This document shows positions 1 through 8,036 of a stretch of DNA of 64,000 nt, in pieces (position 1 is the stretch's first letter; each line of letters starts with the position of its first letter). Origin of the DNA: CAG-791 sp045117315 (lineage in GTDB: Bacteria > Bacillota > Clostridia > Lachnospirales > Lachnospiraceae); contig JBGUNJ010000109.1 of the NCBI GenBank assembly GCA_045117315.1, positions 1 through 64,000 of the forward strand, in the 5' to 3' direction. The notes below the pieces were generated by a model. The model saw nothing but the letters and a program-made list of their open reading frames with translations, did no database searches and had not been told where the DNA came from. Made by a program: the position numbers and the translations under genes.

Positions 1-66
1 GCCTGCAAAACTGCCTGCGGAATCCTTTTCTATTTCCTCAATGAATCTGTTTTGGGGCTTCTTCAT
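1..66 (-). CDS. 5' end of an unidentified gene downstream of a serine recombinase
   Basis: Only the first 22 codons lie in the window. The ATG at 66 overlaps the TGA of the recombinase in an ATGA arrangement, so the two are translationally coupled. The visible peptide begins MKKPQNRFIEEIEKD and has no recognisable motif. Large serine recombinases in clostridial elements often sit in short operons with further recombinases or small accessory proteins, so this could be another of those, but the fragment is too short to decide. Confidence 0.5.
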   Translation of the reverse strand, partial: MKKPQNRFIEEIEKDSAGSFAG

Positions 67-1766
67 GACACTCTTCCCTCCCTGGTTTCCTTCTGTTTTG
101 CCTTGTATCTTTCCCGATTGTATTCTGTCGAAATGCTCTGATCACTCTTCAACACGAATGTCAGGTTATAGGGCGCCGGATTCCCATCGGAATCATAGCC
201 GCCTACAATGACTTTCTCGACAATACTTTCAAACACAATCCGGTCAAATACATCAAGAGGTTCCTGGGTCTCTAAGGTCTGACGAAGCTCCTGCATGCGT
301 TTGCTGATGCTCTTCTGCCAGTCAACTCCCTGCGACAGGTAGTTCTTTTCACCGGTATATTTGTTCAGCTTTCTGGTGAACTCTGTCAGCTTCACATCAT
401 AGTCTTCTTTTGTGATTGTACCATCGATCAGCAGGTCTGTTAACTTGCTTTTCCTGGATTCAATCAGAGAGATTTCCCTGTCGATCTGCTTCACCCTCTT
501 CAGGTCTGCGTCATCTCTGATGACATTCTCAACGGTCGCAAGGACCGATTCCAGCACATCATCAAAATTCTCAGCCAGCTGGTGGAAAACATCCAGAAAG
601 GCTCCCTCCAGAACTCTTTCGTCAATAGATTTGCAGTTCGGACAGCTTGCGATTCCGTTCTTTGTGGCATTCATACACTGCCAGACCGGTTTCGTAACGG
701 TTGTGGACTGATGACGGCTCCGTCGGGAGAGCTTATGGCCGCAGAATCCGCACTCGCATTTACTGCTGAAGGTATACTGTCTGGTGCTTCGCTCCCGCAT
801 TCCATTGTCTTTCATGACTCTTCCCTTGTTTCGCTCATGGCGGATTTGCTGGACTTTTTCCCAGACTTCCCGGGAAACTATCGGCTCATGGTGATCCTTT
901 GTATAATACTTTTCTTCTTCCCCCATGTTGGCAATCCTGCGCTTCCCGATCGGATCCACCGTGAATGACTTGCCCATGAGAAGGTCTCCCTTGTATTTCT
1001 CGTTTTTCAATACACCCCGGATCCCACTGGCTCCCCATGATACAATCCCTTTCTTATTTTTCCGTCCCATCTCTGTCAGCATTCTTGCAATCGTGGTAGA
1101 ACCATATCCCTGCAGATACAGATCATAAATTGTCCGAACCGTTTCCGCTTCGTCCGGATTCACGGTAATACTCTTATCCTCTGGATGATAGTCATAGCCC
1201 AGACACCCGTTGAAGCCGAGGATCTCTCCGCGCTTCATCTTCATCTTGAGTCCCATCTTCACATTCGAGGAAAGAGATTCAATCTCCTGCTGTGAAAGGG
1301 AGCTGAGGATTGTCAGGGCCACTTCGCCCTTCATAGTCAGGGTATCAATATTCTCTTTTTCAAATACCACACCGATGTTCCGGTCTTTTAAAAGCCTGAC
1401 ATATTTCAATGTGTCCAAGGTGTTTCTCGCGAAGCGGGAAATAGATTTTGTTATGATCATATCTATCTCCCCATCCATGCACCGTGCGATCATCTCCTGA
1501 AACTGGATACGTTTATCGACTTTCGTCCCTGTGATTGCCTCATCAGCAAAAATTCCTGCCATGACCCATTCCTTTTTGGAATTGATCTTCTCTTCATAAT
1601 ATTTTTTCTGTGACTCAAAGCTGCCTAACTGCTCATCGTCATCTGTCGATACACGAACATATGCCGCAACACGGATCCGGTCCGGAGCTCGATATCCTGT
1701 CATCTGTTTTCGTTTCCTGCTGTTTGGTCCTGTCCGTGTTGCCTCAAATACCTCTACGTTACTCAT
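63..1766 (-). CDS. Large serine recombinase (site-specific integrase/resolvase family)
   Basis: This 567-residue protein has the N-terminal resolvase catalytic domain (about residues 30-180) with the nucleophile in VRVSTDDD and the conserved ITKSISRFARN segment. It is followed by the 'Recombinase' domain (about 190-310), a Cys zinc ribbon (CECGFCGHKL ... CMN ... CPNC, about 345-385) and a coiled coil near 425-480. This is the architecture of integrases that move clostridial genomic islands through a serine-DNA intermediate. It forms an operon with small genes upstream (start overlaps the stop of the 1759-1962 gene) and another gene downstream. It probably mobilises an element that extends off the left edge. 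Its attachment sites could not be identified. Confidence 0.93.
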   Translation of the reverse strand: MSNVEVFEATRTGPNSRKRKQMTGYRAPDRIRVAAYVRVSTDDDEQLGSFESQKKYYEEKINSKKEWVMAGIFADEAITGTKVDKRIQFQEMIARCMDGEIDMIITKSISRFARNTLDTLKYVRLLKDRNIGVVFEKENIDTLTMKGEVALTILSSLSQQEIESLSSNVKMGLKMKMKRGEILGFNGCLGYDYHPEDKSITVNPDEAETVRTIYDLYLQGYGSTTIARMLTEMGRKNKKGIVSWGASGIRGVLKNEKYKGDLLMGKSFTVDPIGKRRIANMGEEEKYYTKDHHEPIVSREVWEKVQQIRHERNKGRVMKDNGMRERSTRQYTFSSKCECGFCGHKLSRRSRHQSTTVTKPVWQCMNATKNGIASCPNCKSIDERVLEGAFLDVFHQLAENFDDVLESVLATVENVIRDDADLKRVKQIDREISLIESRKSKLTDLLIDGTITKEDYDVKLTEFTRKLNKYTGEKNYLSQGVDWQKSISKRMQELRQTLETQEPLDVFDRIVFESIVEKVIVGGYDSDGNPAPYNLTFVLKSDQSISTEYNRERYKAKQKETREGRVS

Positions 1767-1962
1767 ATAGTTCCTCCTTCTGTAATATTGCCGACTGCCA
1801 TGCTGTATTCACGATATTTACGTGTCCAGCTACCATACCGACCGTTGACCCTGTTTTTACGACGGTATCTTCCTCTTCGTCTGCTCTAAATGCACTACAT
1901 GCAGCCATCGTAGTACAGAATCTAAATATGAACGACTGTCGGTCTTCTGCTTTTTCATTCAC
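1759..1962 (-). CDS. Small hypothetical protein, recombinase companion
   Basis: A 67-residue reading frame whose 3' end overlaps the start of the serine recombinase by 8 bases. An excellent ribosome site (AAGGAGG about 10 bases before the ATG) supports real translation. The product is not recognised. It has a central acidic stretch (ADEEED) and a hydrophobic-looking C-terminal half but no clear TM helix or signal peptide. Overlap with the integrase suggests a role in or co-regulation with recombination, which is inference. Confidence 0.6.
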   Translation of the reverse strand: MNEKAEDRQSFIFRFCTTMAACSAFRADEEEDTVVKTGSTVGMVAGHVNIVNTAWQSAILQKEELYE

Positions 1963-2034
1963 GACTGCCTCCTTCTTCTCCTTAAAACCATTTTCTTTTT
2001 GTTACTATTGCTGAACACTTTTTATTGGTTTTCT

Positions 2035-2223
2035 TTACACCGTCGCCATCGTTTTTTCGGAATTTCCCGTTTTTCCGAAGAATGAGCTGTCGCCGATGAT
2101 CATATAGGCATCCTCCAGTTTCCGGGTAATCTTGTTGTACTCCTGATCGGAGATTAATCCCTGCCGGAACAGCTTTCTCACCAGCGCCATCTTCTTCGTA
2201 TATTCCAATACCTTTCGCATCAT
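2035..2223 (-). CDS. Small SHOCT-like protein
   Basis: A 62-residue protein with the sequence pattern KLFRQGLISDQEYNKITRKL at residues 17-36. This resembles the SHOCT (short C-terminal) motif, an oligomerisation or adaptor element made of two short helices. Such stand-alone SHOCT proteins commonly precede large serine recombinases in clostridial mobile elements. It lies in the same orientation between two other small genes and the recombinase. The ATG follows a G-rich AGGGGGGA stretch that can act as the ribosome site. Specific function unknown. Confidence 0.65.
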   Translation of the reverse strand: MMRKVLEYTKKMALVRKLFRQGLISDQEYNKITRKLEDAYMIIGDSSFFGKTGNSEKTMATV

Positions 2224-2296
2224 TCCCCCCTTTTTTTTTCTTATTGCCTTATTCCTTATTCCTGCAACTACCCCTGATCTGATCCACTATTCTTCT

Positions 2297-2587
2297 TCAT
2301 TCTTCTCCCCATATAAGGCAGATCGAACTATTTCCCAGACTCCTTTTTTGTCGATGCTCATCTCCCGGATGCTTGGCTTCCATTCGTATGATCAGGTGCT
2401 GCCTCTGCAGCCTCGGTTCAGTATGTATACAGAATTTAATCGCGAAATCATTCAGTTCCCTGTACATGTACTGCCCATGGGCCCCTCCTGCTCGAAGTAT
2501 TCCCATCGTTTCCGGAGTGTCTGCTGAAACGCTCCCCTCATCCATGAGGATCTTGGCATTTTCCTGTTCCCTGAACACACAGCTCAT
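2297..2587 (-). CDS. Hypothetical protein of the recombinase operon
   Basis: A 96-residue reading frame, first in the leftward small-gene/recombinase cluster. It contains a plausible helix-rich region (MDEGSVSADTPETMGILR) and then RELNDFAIKFCIHTEP and IIRMEAKHPGDEH, which read like real protein rather than a shadow frame. No ribosome site is obvious, and an internal ATG at the MDEGS segment is an alternative start. Not recognised as any named family. Its place suggests an accessory role for the integrase. Confidence 0.45.
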   Translation of the reverse strand: MSCVFREQENAKILMDEGSVSADTPETMGILRAGGAHGQYMYRELNDFAIKFCIHTEPRLQRQHLIIRMEAKHPGDEHRQKRSLGNSSICLIWGEE

Positions 2588-2694
2588 TCAATTTTAGGTG
2601 CACAAATATGCGTCCCTTTTTGTTTTGAATTGATTTTAATACTGCCCTACTGCCAAAGTCAAGCGCAACCATAACATATTTGCGCACTTTATTG

Positions 2695-2723
2695 TTTACA
2701 AATTTCTTTTTTGACAGTAAAAT
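2695..2723 (+). promoter_or_regulatory. Promoter of the XRE regulator gene
   Basis: TTTACA (2695-2700), a 17-base spacer and TAAAAT (2718-2723) form a good sigma-A promoter upstream of the HTH gene. A second overlapping -35-like TTGACA is at 2711-2716. The surrounding DNA is AT-rich with a short symmetrical ATTTG...CAAAT around 2680-2703 that could be an autoregulatory operator. Confidence 0.5.
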
Positions 2724-2764
2724 AATTGCAAAACAATATCGATTTCTACCGGGGGACCTGTTTT

Positions 2765-3331
2765 ATGACAATCGGAGAAAAAATAAAAAGAATCCGCAAA
2801 TTTCGCAAAATGACACAAAAAGAACTTGCAGTCCAGATTGGTCTTGGCGAAAATGGCGGACACAGAATGGTTCAATATGAAAGCGGCTTTCGGGTTCCGA
2901 AAAAGGATCTGGTCGACAAGATTGCCCAGGTATTGGACGTTAACCCGCTTACCCTATACGATACAAACGGCAGAGATGCCACAGAGATAATGGAGCTGCT
3001 GTTCTGGCTGGATGACACAACCCCCTCCCTGATCCACACTCACCAGCTGCAGAAGTTTCCGGGAGAAAAAGCTAATGAGTCCGATGATTCCAGCCTCTAT
3101 TATCATGACAATGACTCCTGGCCAGCACACGCTCCAACAGTCCTCTGGTTTAATTACGGCGTGCTGGATCAATTCCTGAAAGAGTGGACAATACGAAAAA
3201 ATGAACTTGCCGCCGGCGAGATTACAAAAGACGAATACTTCGAATGGAAAATTAACTGGCCGCAGACCTGTGATGACTGCGGAAAGCATGAACCGAAAAA
3301 AGAGTGGAGAAAGCAAACTGAGTTTGACTAA
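2765..3331 (+). CDS. XRE-family helix-turn-helix regulator
   Basis: The product (188 residues from the ATG at 2765) starts MTIGEKIKRIRKFRKMTQKE, a classic Cro/CI-type HTH (residues 1-65) with the MTQKELAVQIG recognition helix region and the DVNPLTLYD segment typical of XRE repressors. The C-terminal part (70-188) is acidic and not recognised. The chosen start has GGGGG about 10 bases upstream, and the frame's earlier start at 2726 has none. It is divergent from the recombinase operon and probably represses element genes or the following Abi-like gene, which is inference. Confidence 0.85.
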   Translation: MTIGEKIKRIRKFRKMTQKELAVQIGLGENGGHRMVQYESGFRVPKKDLVDKIAQVLDVNPLTLYDTNGRDATEIMELLFWLDDTTPSLIHTHQLQKFPGEKANESDDSSLYYHDNDSWPAHAPTVLWFNYGVLDQFLKEWTIRKNELAAGEITKDEYFEWKINWPQTCDDCGKHEPKKEWRKQTEFD

Positions 3332-3356
3332 CTTCAAAATCTTAGTATCTTATTTT

Positions 3357-3405
3357 AGTCAACAAAACTACCGAAAGTAAAGCATTTCCGGAATCTTTGT
3401 TGACT
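3357..3405. repeat. 10-bp inverted repeat with TTGACTA repeats, probable control region
   Basis: AGTCAACAAA (3357-3366) and TTTGTTGACT (3396-3405) are a perfect inverted repeat. TTGACTA is repeated at about 3401, 3421 and 3433 just ahead of the ribosome site (AAAGGAAG) of the truncated Abi-like frame. This could be an operator or a weak terminator of the XRE gene. Confidence 0.4.
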
Positions 3406-3456
3406 ATCGTTATATCTTCTTTGACTAAATACTTGACTAAAAAGGAAGACACTACA

Positions 3457-3519
3457 ATGGCTGGACCAAAACTTAGTATTGAAGATCAAATTGCTGATAT
3501 GGGAAGTTTTAGTTCTTAA
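3457..3519 (+). pseudogene. Truncated Abi-like (Abi_2/AbiD-F type) gene start
   Basis: An ATG preceded by AAAGGAAG opens MAGPKLSIEDQIADM, which resembles the N-terminus of Abi_2-family abortive infection proteins (KP.LTIEEQIE-type starts). After 14-15 codons the frame runs into an insertion-sequence end (GGAAGTTTTAG) and stops at 3517-3519. Only the start remains; the rest of the gene is not found downstream. Identification rests on a very short segment, so it is tentative. Confidence 0.4.
3497..3510. repeat. Scar of an IS4-type terminal end
   Basis: TATGGGAAGTTTTAG with a TTcTTAA flank matches, with one difference over about 22 bases, the reverse complement of the left terminus and flank of the IS at 9066 (TATGGGAAGTTTTAGTTATTAA). 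Only the tip of the IS is present, and the inside of the element is missing. It cuts off the Abi-like frame on one side and the IS3 orfA fragment on the other. Confidence 0.55.
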
Positions 3520-3823
3520 CCCACTTTCTGAGTTGTGTTGCTGAACGCATCTTATATTTTTTCAGTATCTCTTTGACCGGCAGCTTATGTATCAGATAAT
3601 CTTGAACAGCCGCCTCCTTTGTCTCCTTAGGATAGTGTGTGATAGAGTAGCCGGTCCTCAGCCCCTCCATGCCAAAGGTTTCGTATAGCCTTATCCAGTC
3701 TTTCAGAGCTCCTTGCGCCATCCCATAAATCCTGCATAGTTCTAAGAAGCCATGAACACCGGATTGATATTCCAGGATAATCCTCTCTTTTTCCTCAAAA
3801 GAATATTTATGCTTGAAAGCCAA
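3509..3823 (-). pseudogene. IS3-family transposase OrfA fragment (InsJ/IS150-like)
   Basis: The 104-residue product from the TTG at 3823 (AFKHKYSFEEKERIILEYQ...) carries two helix-turn-helix segments as in IS3-group OrfA DNA-binding proteins. The second ends abruptly at LRKWVKN, where the stop codon is supplied by the IS4-type end scar. OrfB with the DDE catalytic domain is absent. The TTG start is preferred because AGGGAG lies about 7 bases upstream, while an earlier in-frame TTG (3847) falls inside a hairpin. The fragment is non-functional for transposition on its own. Confidence 0.7.
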
Positions 3824-3827
3824 AAAA

Positions 3828-3885
3828 TGCTCCCTTCCAGGCAACAAGCTTTTTGTTTTTTTGCTTGTCTACCTGAAAGGGAGCA
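3828..3885. repeat. Long imperfect hairpin
   Basis: TGCTCCCTT (3828-3836) pairs with AAGGGAGCA (3877-3885), and the inner CAACAAGC pairs with GCTTGT. It resembles, arm for arm, the terminator hairpin at 54765-54820 (TGCTCCCTTCCGG...). It sits at the 5' end of the IS3 orfA fragment. It could be a terminator protecting the element from outside transcription or an IS-end structure. Confidence 0.5.
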
Positions 3886-4422
3886 TATCATTCAGTGCAA
3901 CAGCTCCGTCGTTGAAATTGATGATGCTGATACTTCTTTTGAGGCTGTTTTTTAGAGCATAAACCCCAATACTACGCCCTTTAGTTTTCTGCCATATAGT
4001 AGCCTTTGGAAATTTCGCTTGAACAACACGACTATTTTGCTTAAAACAGCAAGACGTTTCTGGCAGAATGGCATGCATATCATCCATAAGGGATGAATGT
4101 GATGTTTTGCTGGAATTTCCAACCTTAACCAATAGTAGTAGGAATATAAATCATTTATGGTTGTAGTTCAGAACAATTCTTTTGGATTGTTCTATACTGT
4201 GCACCTCCATAATCATCGATATTCGCATTTCGCAGGACTTCCAACCCTACTTCACGCTAATACTGAAGCGCGTACTAAGGACCATATCTTTACATGCGAG
4301 CATGCGAGGAGAACGGCTTTTTTGTACTGGAATGGCAAATAACATTAATTGCTACTAGTTAATCTTCGTACATAATACACCTCTTTTCTTACTATCCATC
4401 AAATGTTTTCAACTAATAATCT
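3886..4422. other. 537-base stretch with no supported gene
   Basis: An 87-codon leftward frame spans 3869-4132 but has no ribosome site and overlaps the hairpin, so it is not accepted. There is a small hairpin GAACAATTC/GATTGTTC near 4169-4190. The sequence is probably mobile-element debris between the IS3 fragment and the deaminase cassette. Confidence 0.5.
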
Positions 4423-6870
4423 CTATTTAAAATTCCATTCTATACTATATGTATAAAACAAAATAGGATTATCAATATTTAATAAGCATTTAATTTCGTT
4501 ATCTGTTTCTTCATATTTAATTTTCTCTGATTCATCGGTAGTATTGTATCTTATTTTCATACTATCTGTGGCGTATCTATTATTAACAATACTAGCCCTA
4601 TCAATTTTCAAATCTTTTGGGTATTCAAGATGTAATGTTAACTTTTCACAAGGATTATTAACGGCGTGCGCCAAATAAGGTTTCATTGTCTCCCCTGAAT
4701 CAAGTAATTTTGTAACAATAACTAAAGTGATTGTTTCACCCGCTTTTAGCACACGATTAAATTTAATTTTATATTTGTAAGGGGATTTTTTATCTTCGAT
4801 ATCTTCTATTTCTTCTACTACATTTTTTCCATCTTCATCAACTCCACTTTCGGCTGTAGTACATAAATACTCTGATCCAGTCCATCTAAACTTTTTTGGA
4901 ATTACTTGCGGAATATCCTGTTCAATTTTAATGACATACTTACGTATACAATCAATATTTAATCTATTATGGAATTTGCACCAGACATCAACACTAACAT
5001 ATTTGTAATAAAGAGTAAGATTCTTTTCTTCCTCACCATATATACTTTCGTGTGCCGTCTTTTTGCTATTGATACCTGTTATAAGTTCTAATTCGTCTTT
5101 GGGAGGCATTATCTGCTGATATAATCCAATATATGCATCGCCAATCGCCCCTCTGTATTGAGCCATATTTGGATTATTTTTACTTCTTCCAAAACTTAAT
5201 ATATGTTTTTGGGATATTCCGGGATATGGGTCGATATAATATATTTTCCTTATACCTAACTGATATGCTTTTTTTGAGCATAACTCACATGGACTTGCTG
5301 TACAAAATAATATACCGTCCTGTAGACCTTCACCACCATATTTAGCTATTTGTAAAAAAGCATTTTCTTCAGCGTGAAGCGCTCGAGTATGTACTTGATT
5401 TTTTGTGTTTGTGATACCATTATAAATATCTTTAAAACAATAGGCATATTTCCTGCCATCTAAAACATCGTCTTTTGAATTAATCTCCTTATTTAAAGAA
5501 GTAATACATTTTTTAAAACTAGCATTACCTACTTCATATTCTGAATAGCACTCTGGATGACTTCCTGAACAATAGCTATCTACATTCCTTAAATTGCAAC
5601 TGACCTGGCCATGTGGAACATCATTCCAGCCAACAGATTTAACAGAATAATCTCGATCAGTAACTATAGCACCGACTTGCCTTGATAAACAACCTGAATT
5701 CAATTTGGTTACATAAGCCAACTGCATACATCTTTCTAAGTGCGTTGGTGTTATCAATCCTGGATGCATCATTAAAGCAACATATCGGAATATCTGCCAT
5801 TTTGTAAAGATATACGTTTTATTGACATCATTCTTGTTATATAAATGAATATCTGCTTTTTGAAAACATGTTCCTAAATCTTGATGATAAAATTGCTGCT
5901 CCACTTTCACCGATGAATATTCCATGTCGTCTAAAGCACTTCTAGCAGAGCGTCTCATATCAAATCGCTCAAGTCTATTTAACTCATCAGTATTCACTGC
6001 GATTAGATAATAGTTTCTATGCTTTGTTTTTAAATAATTAGATTCATACGAATTCCTTATAGCATCTATACAGATTCGCTTTGATTTTATGTTATGATTT
6101 TCATTCCATATTTGGATTAAATAAATAATATTATCTAATCTTTTTGCAAAGTCTAAATACTTGTTTTGTAAGAAATCATCACAAAAAGGATCGCCTGAAC
6201 TCCTAATATTATTTCCCATCCTTTGCCATAGTGTAGAGTATAGATCTACTTCAACTTCCCTGTAATTTTTTCCGTTACCAGATTCAAATTCCTTACACGA
6301 AAACTGATTAAGCAAATCTCTGATACTTTTTTTGTAGATAGGTAAACTATTGATATAAAAATTATATAAAGCGTTTATTATCTTATTATCATGAATATGG
6401 GATATTTCCGTTAGTTTAGGTAATTTTCTTGCCTCTTCAAACCAAGGCAGGAAGTTTTCTAATTTATGTAGTAATTCGTCATATTTTGCTATAGATAATC
6501 CAACCCCTTCTTCAACTAAACATAATGAACGAATATAATTAGACAAATCCTTTTGTTCCTTCTCCAAGACAAAAGAAAGTATTACTGAACTTCCCTCGAT
6601 GACTGTAAAAGGTTCCCATCTGTCTTTCATGTAGTGAACTACAATATCGAATTTCATTTTTTCAGCATTAAGCGCAGCTTTTTCTGAATTAATGCTCAAT
6701 TCATCAATGATGTTACTGTATTGTAAATTAATCTCTTCAACGGTCATTTTCAGGATAGAAGCAATAGTACTGCAACCAGCACCTGTTCTTCCTGTTAAGC
6801 CAAGAATAAGACTATTTTCCCTTTCTCCATACAATGTTTCTACCGCAACGCTGTAATTACTTTTATTCAT
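4423..6870 (-). CDS. P-loop/dCMP-deaminase fusion protein, anti-phage dCTP deaminase-like, with extra C-terminal domain
   Basis: About 815 residues. The N-terminus has a nucleotide-binding loop GLTGRTGAGCST (about 24-35, Cys in the usual Lys position). The middle contains the cytidine/deoxycytidylate deaminase zinc site HAE (about 499-501) and PCELC (about 527-531). This order matches DCD/AvcD-type defence enzymes that deplete dCTP/dCMP during phage infection; those are known from Vibrio and E. coli. The protein is longer than that family by a beta-rich C-terminal region of about 200 residues (from about 612) that I do not recognise. The start at 6870 is chosen because GAGG lies 7 bases upstream and it gives an ATGA overlap with the radical SAM gene; ATG 6876 is the alternative. 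The gene is clearly AT-richer than its flanks, which suggests transfer. Role in defence is inferred. Confidence 0.85.
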   Translation of the reverse strand: MNKSNYSVAVETLYGERENSLILGLTGRTGAGCSTIASILKMTVEEINLQYSNIIDELSINSEKAALNAEKMKFDIVVHYMKDRWEPFTVIEGSSVILSFVLEKEQKDLSNYIRSLCLVEEGVGLSIAKYDELLHKLENFLPWFEEARKLPKLTEISHIHDNKIINALYNFYINSLPIYKKSIRDLLNQFSCKEFESGNGKNYREVEVDLYSTLWQRMGNNIRSSGDPFCDDFLQNKYLDFAKRLDNIIYLIQIWNENHNIKSKRICIDAIRNSYESNYLKTKHRNYYLIAVNTDELNRLERFDMRRSARSALDDMEYSSVKVEQQFYHQDLGTCFQKADIHLYNKNDVNKTYIFTKWQIFRYVALMMHPGLITPTHLERCMQLAYVTKLNSGCLSRQVGAIVTDRDYSVKSVGWNDVPHGQVSCNLRNVDSYCSGSHPECYSEYEVGNASFKKCITSLNKEINSKDDVLDGRKYAYCFKDIYNGITNTKNQVHTRALHAEENAFLQIAKYGGEGLQDGILFCTASPCELCSKKAYQLGIRKIYYIDPYPGISQKHILSFGRSKNNPNMAQYRGAIGDAYIGLYQQIMPPKDELELITGINSKKTAHESIYGEEEKNLTLYYKYVSVDVWCKFHNRLNIDCIRKYVIKIEQDIPQVIPKKFRWTGSEYLCTTAESGVDEDGKNVVEEIEDIEDKKSPYKYKIKFNRVLKAGETITLVIVTKLLDSGETMKPYLAHAVNNPCEKLTLHLEYPKDLKIDRASIVNNRYATDSMKIRYNTTDESEKIKYEETDNEIKCLLNIDNPILFYTYSIEWNFK

Positions 6871-7772
6871 TGCCATTCCTCTGTTAGTAATTGTCCACAG
6901 TTCATCTGATCATTTTGATTTGAGTAAAACAGATATGCATCAAATCCTTGGCTAATTAATTCCTCTTTGAAACAAGTCATATCTTCAATACAAGGTGTAT
7001 ATAAGCCGGCTTTTATAGAGGCACGCGTAGTATTCATCTTTGAAATTCTGACCCGCAGTTTCTTCTTTAATGATTCAAAAGTATCAATAAAAGTATTGAA
7101 GTCTTCTTTTTTATCGTTAACATCTTTTATCATTAAATAGTTGACTCTTATGTTATCCATTGAATTTCTCTCAAAGAAGCCAACAATATCGTGAATATTA
7201 AGATGGTGATTGTAATAAAATGGAATCATCCGGGCAAGTAAACTATTATCTTTTGTCAGATAGGTAATATTCACTGAACGTATATTAACCGAATTTGACA
7301 GTCTTAATACCGCTTCTAAAGCATCATTATTCCAAATACATGAAGATATCGTAAAATATACGTTCGGCGTTTTTTTATTAATTTCTTGTAACGCTGTATT
7401 GATACTCTCATAACATAATGAATAATCACCAATTCCCGTCATCGTAACTAATCTATAAGGATTATTTTTTATTCTCTCTGATAAAATAAACTCATACAAT
7501 TCGACAATTTCTTCTGATGTAAGAGGACAACAGTCATTTATAAAAGAAGAAGCGCAAAATGAACATTTAATAGGACAGCCTCTGCTGGAAGGCAGTTCAA
7601 TAACTTCTTTTATAAATCTTTTTTCGTCCCCTTCAGTTAGATAATGTAAAAAATGCCCTGCCTCAACCATTTTTCCATTAAGATCAAGAACAAACTTTGT
7701 CGTTTTTTCTAAATCCCATCCATATCCCGAATATGTATTCTCATTATTGCACTTTTTAATTATATGAATCAT
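6867..7772 (-). CDS. RlmN-like radical SAM enzyme lacking the N-terminal domain
   Basis: The 301-residue protein has the radical SAM cluster motif CPIKCSFC (C66, C70, C73). Its flanking SSRGC, a MTGIGD segment and a C-terminal NCGQLL match RlmN/Cfr-family tRNA/rRNA adenine methyltransferases. The Cys in CGQL (C292) corresponds to the methyl-carrying C355 of E. coli RlmN. The equivalent of C118, seven residues before the first cluster Cys, is Glu59, and the RlmN N-terminal accessory domain is missing. It is therefore probably not a housekeeping rRNA methyltransferase. It is the first gene of a two-gene operon with the deaminase fusion (ATGA overlap). Upstream 7773-8036 holds no gene. Confidence 0.85.
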   Translation of the reverse strand: MIHIIKKCNNENTYSGYGWDLEKTTKFVLDLNGKMVEAGHFLHYLTEGDEKRFIKEVIELPSSRGCPIKCSFCASSFINDCCPLTSEEIVELYEFILSERIKNNPYRLVTMTGIGDYSLCYESINTALQEINKKTPNVYFTISSCIWNNDALEAVLRLSNSVNIRSVNITYLTKDNSLLARMIPFYYNHHLNIHDIVGFFERNSMDNIRVNYLMIKDVNDKKEDFNTFIDTFESLKKKLRVRISKMNTTRASIKAGLYTPCIEDMTCFKEELISQGFDAYLFYSNQNDQMNCGQLLTEEWQ

Positions 7773-8036
7773 CGCCTAATCCATCTTTCTGTAAACGCTT
7801 TCGTTTTGAAAGCTGCTTTCGATTTAACCCGGTTACCAAGTAGTATTTGCTGGATTGATTCACTGAAGAAGTCTTTGCAAAGTTGAGACACAAGCCATAT
7901 TTCCGCATGAATACGTAATCATAATATTTGGAAATGTAGCATAATACTGATATAACATATCAGATATATAATGAACCGGGTCTTCTGATTATTTGTATTC
8001 ACAGCATTGTGATCACTGTTCGAATATATACAAATC

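Noticed and set aside
3869..4132. 87-codon leftward gene
   Set aside because: No ribosome site, it overlaps a hairpin, and the product resembles nothing recognisable.
6867..7772. Prokaryotic viperin (radical SAM, antiviral)
   Set aside because: The CxxxCxxC context, the MTGIGD segment and the C-terminal CGQL fit RlmN/Cfr, not viperin, and no nucleotide kinase gene of the viperin type adjoins.
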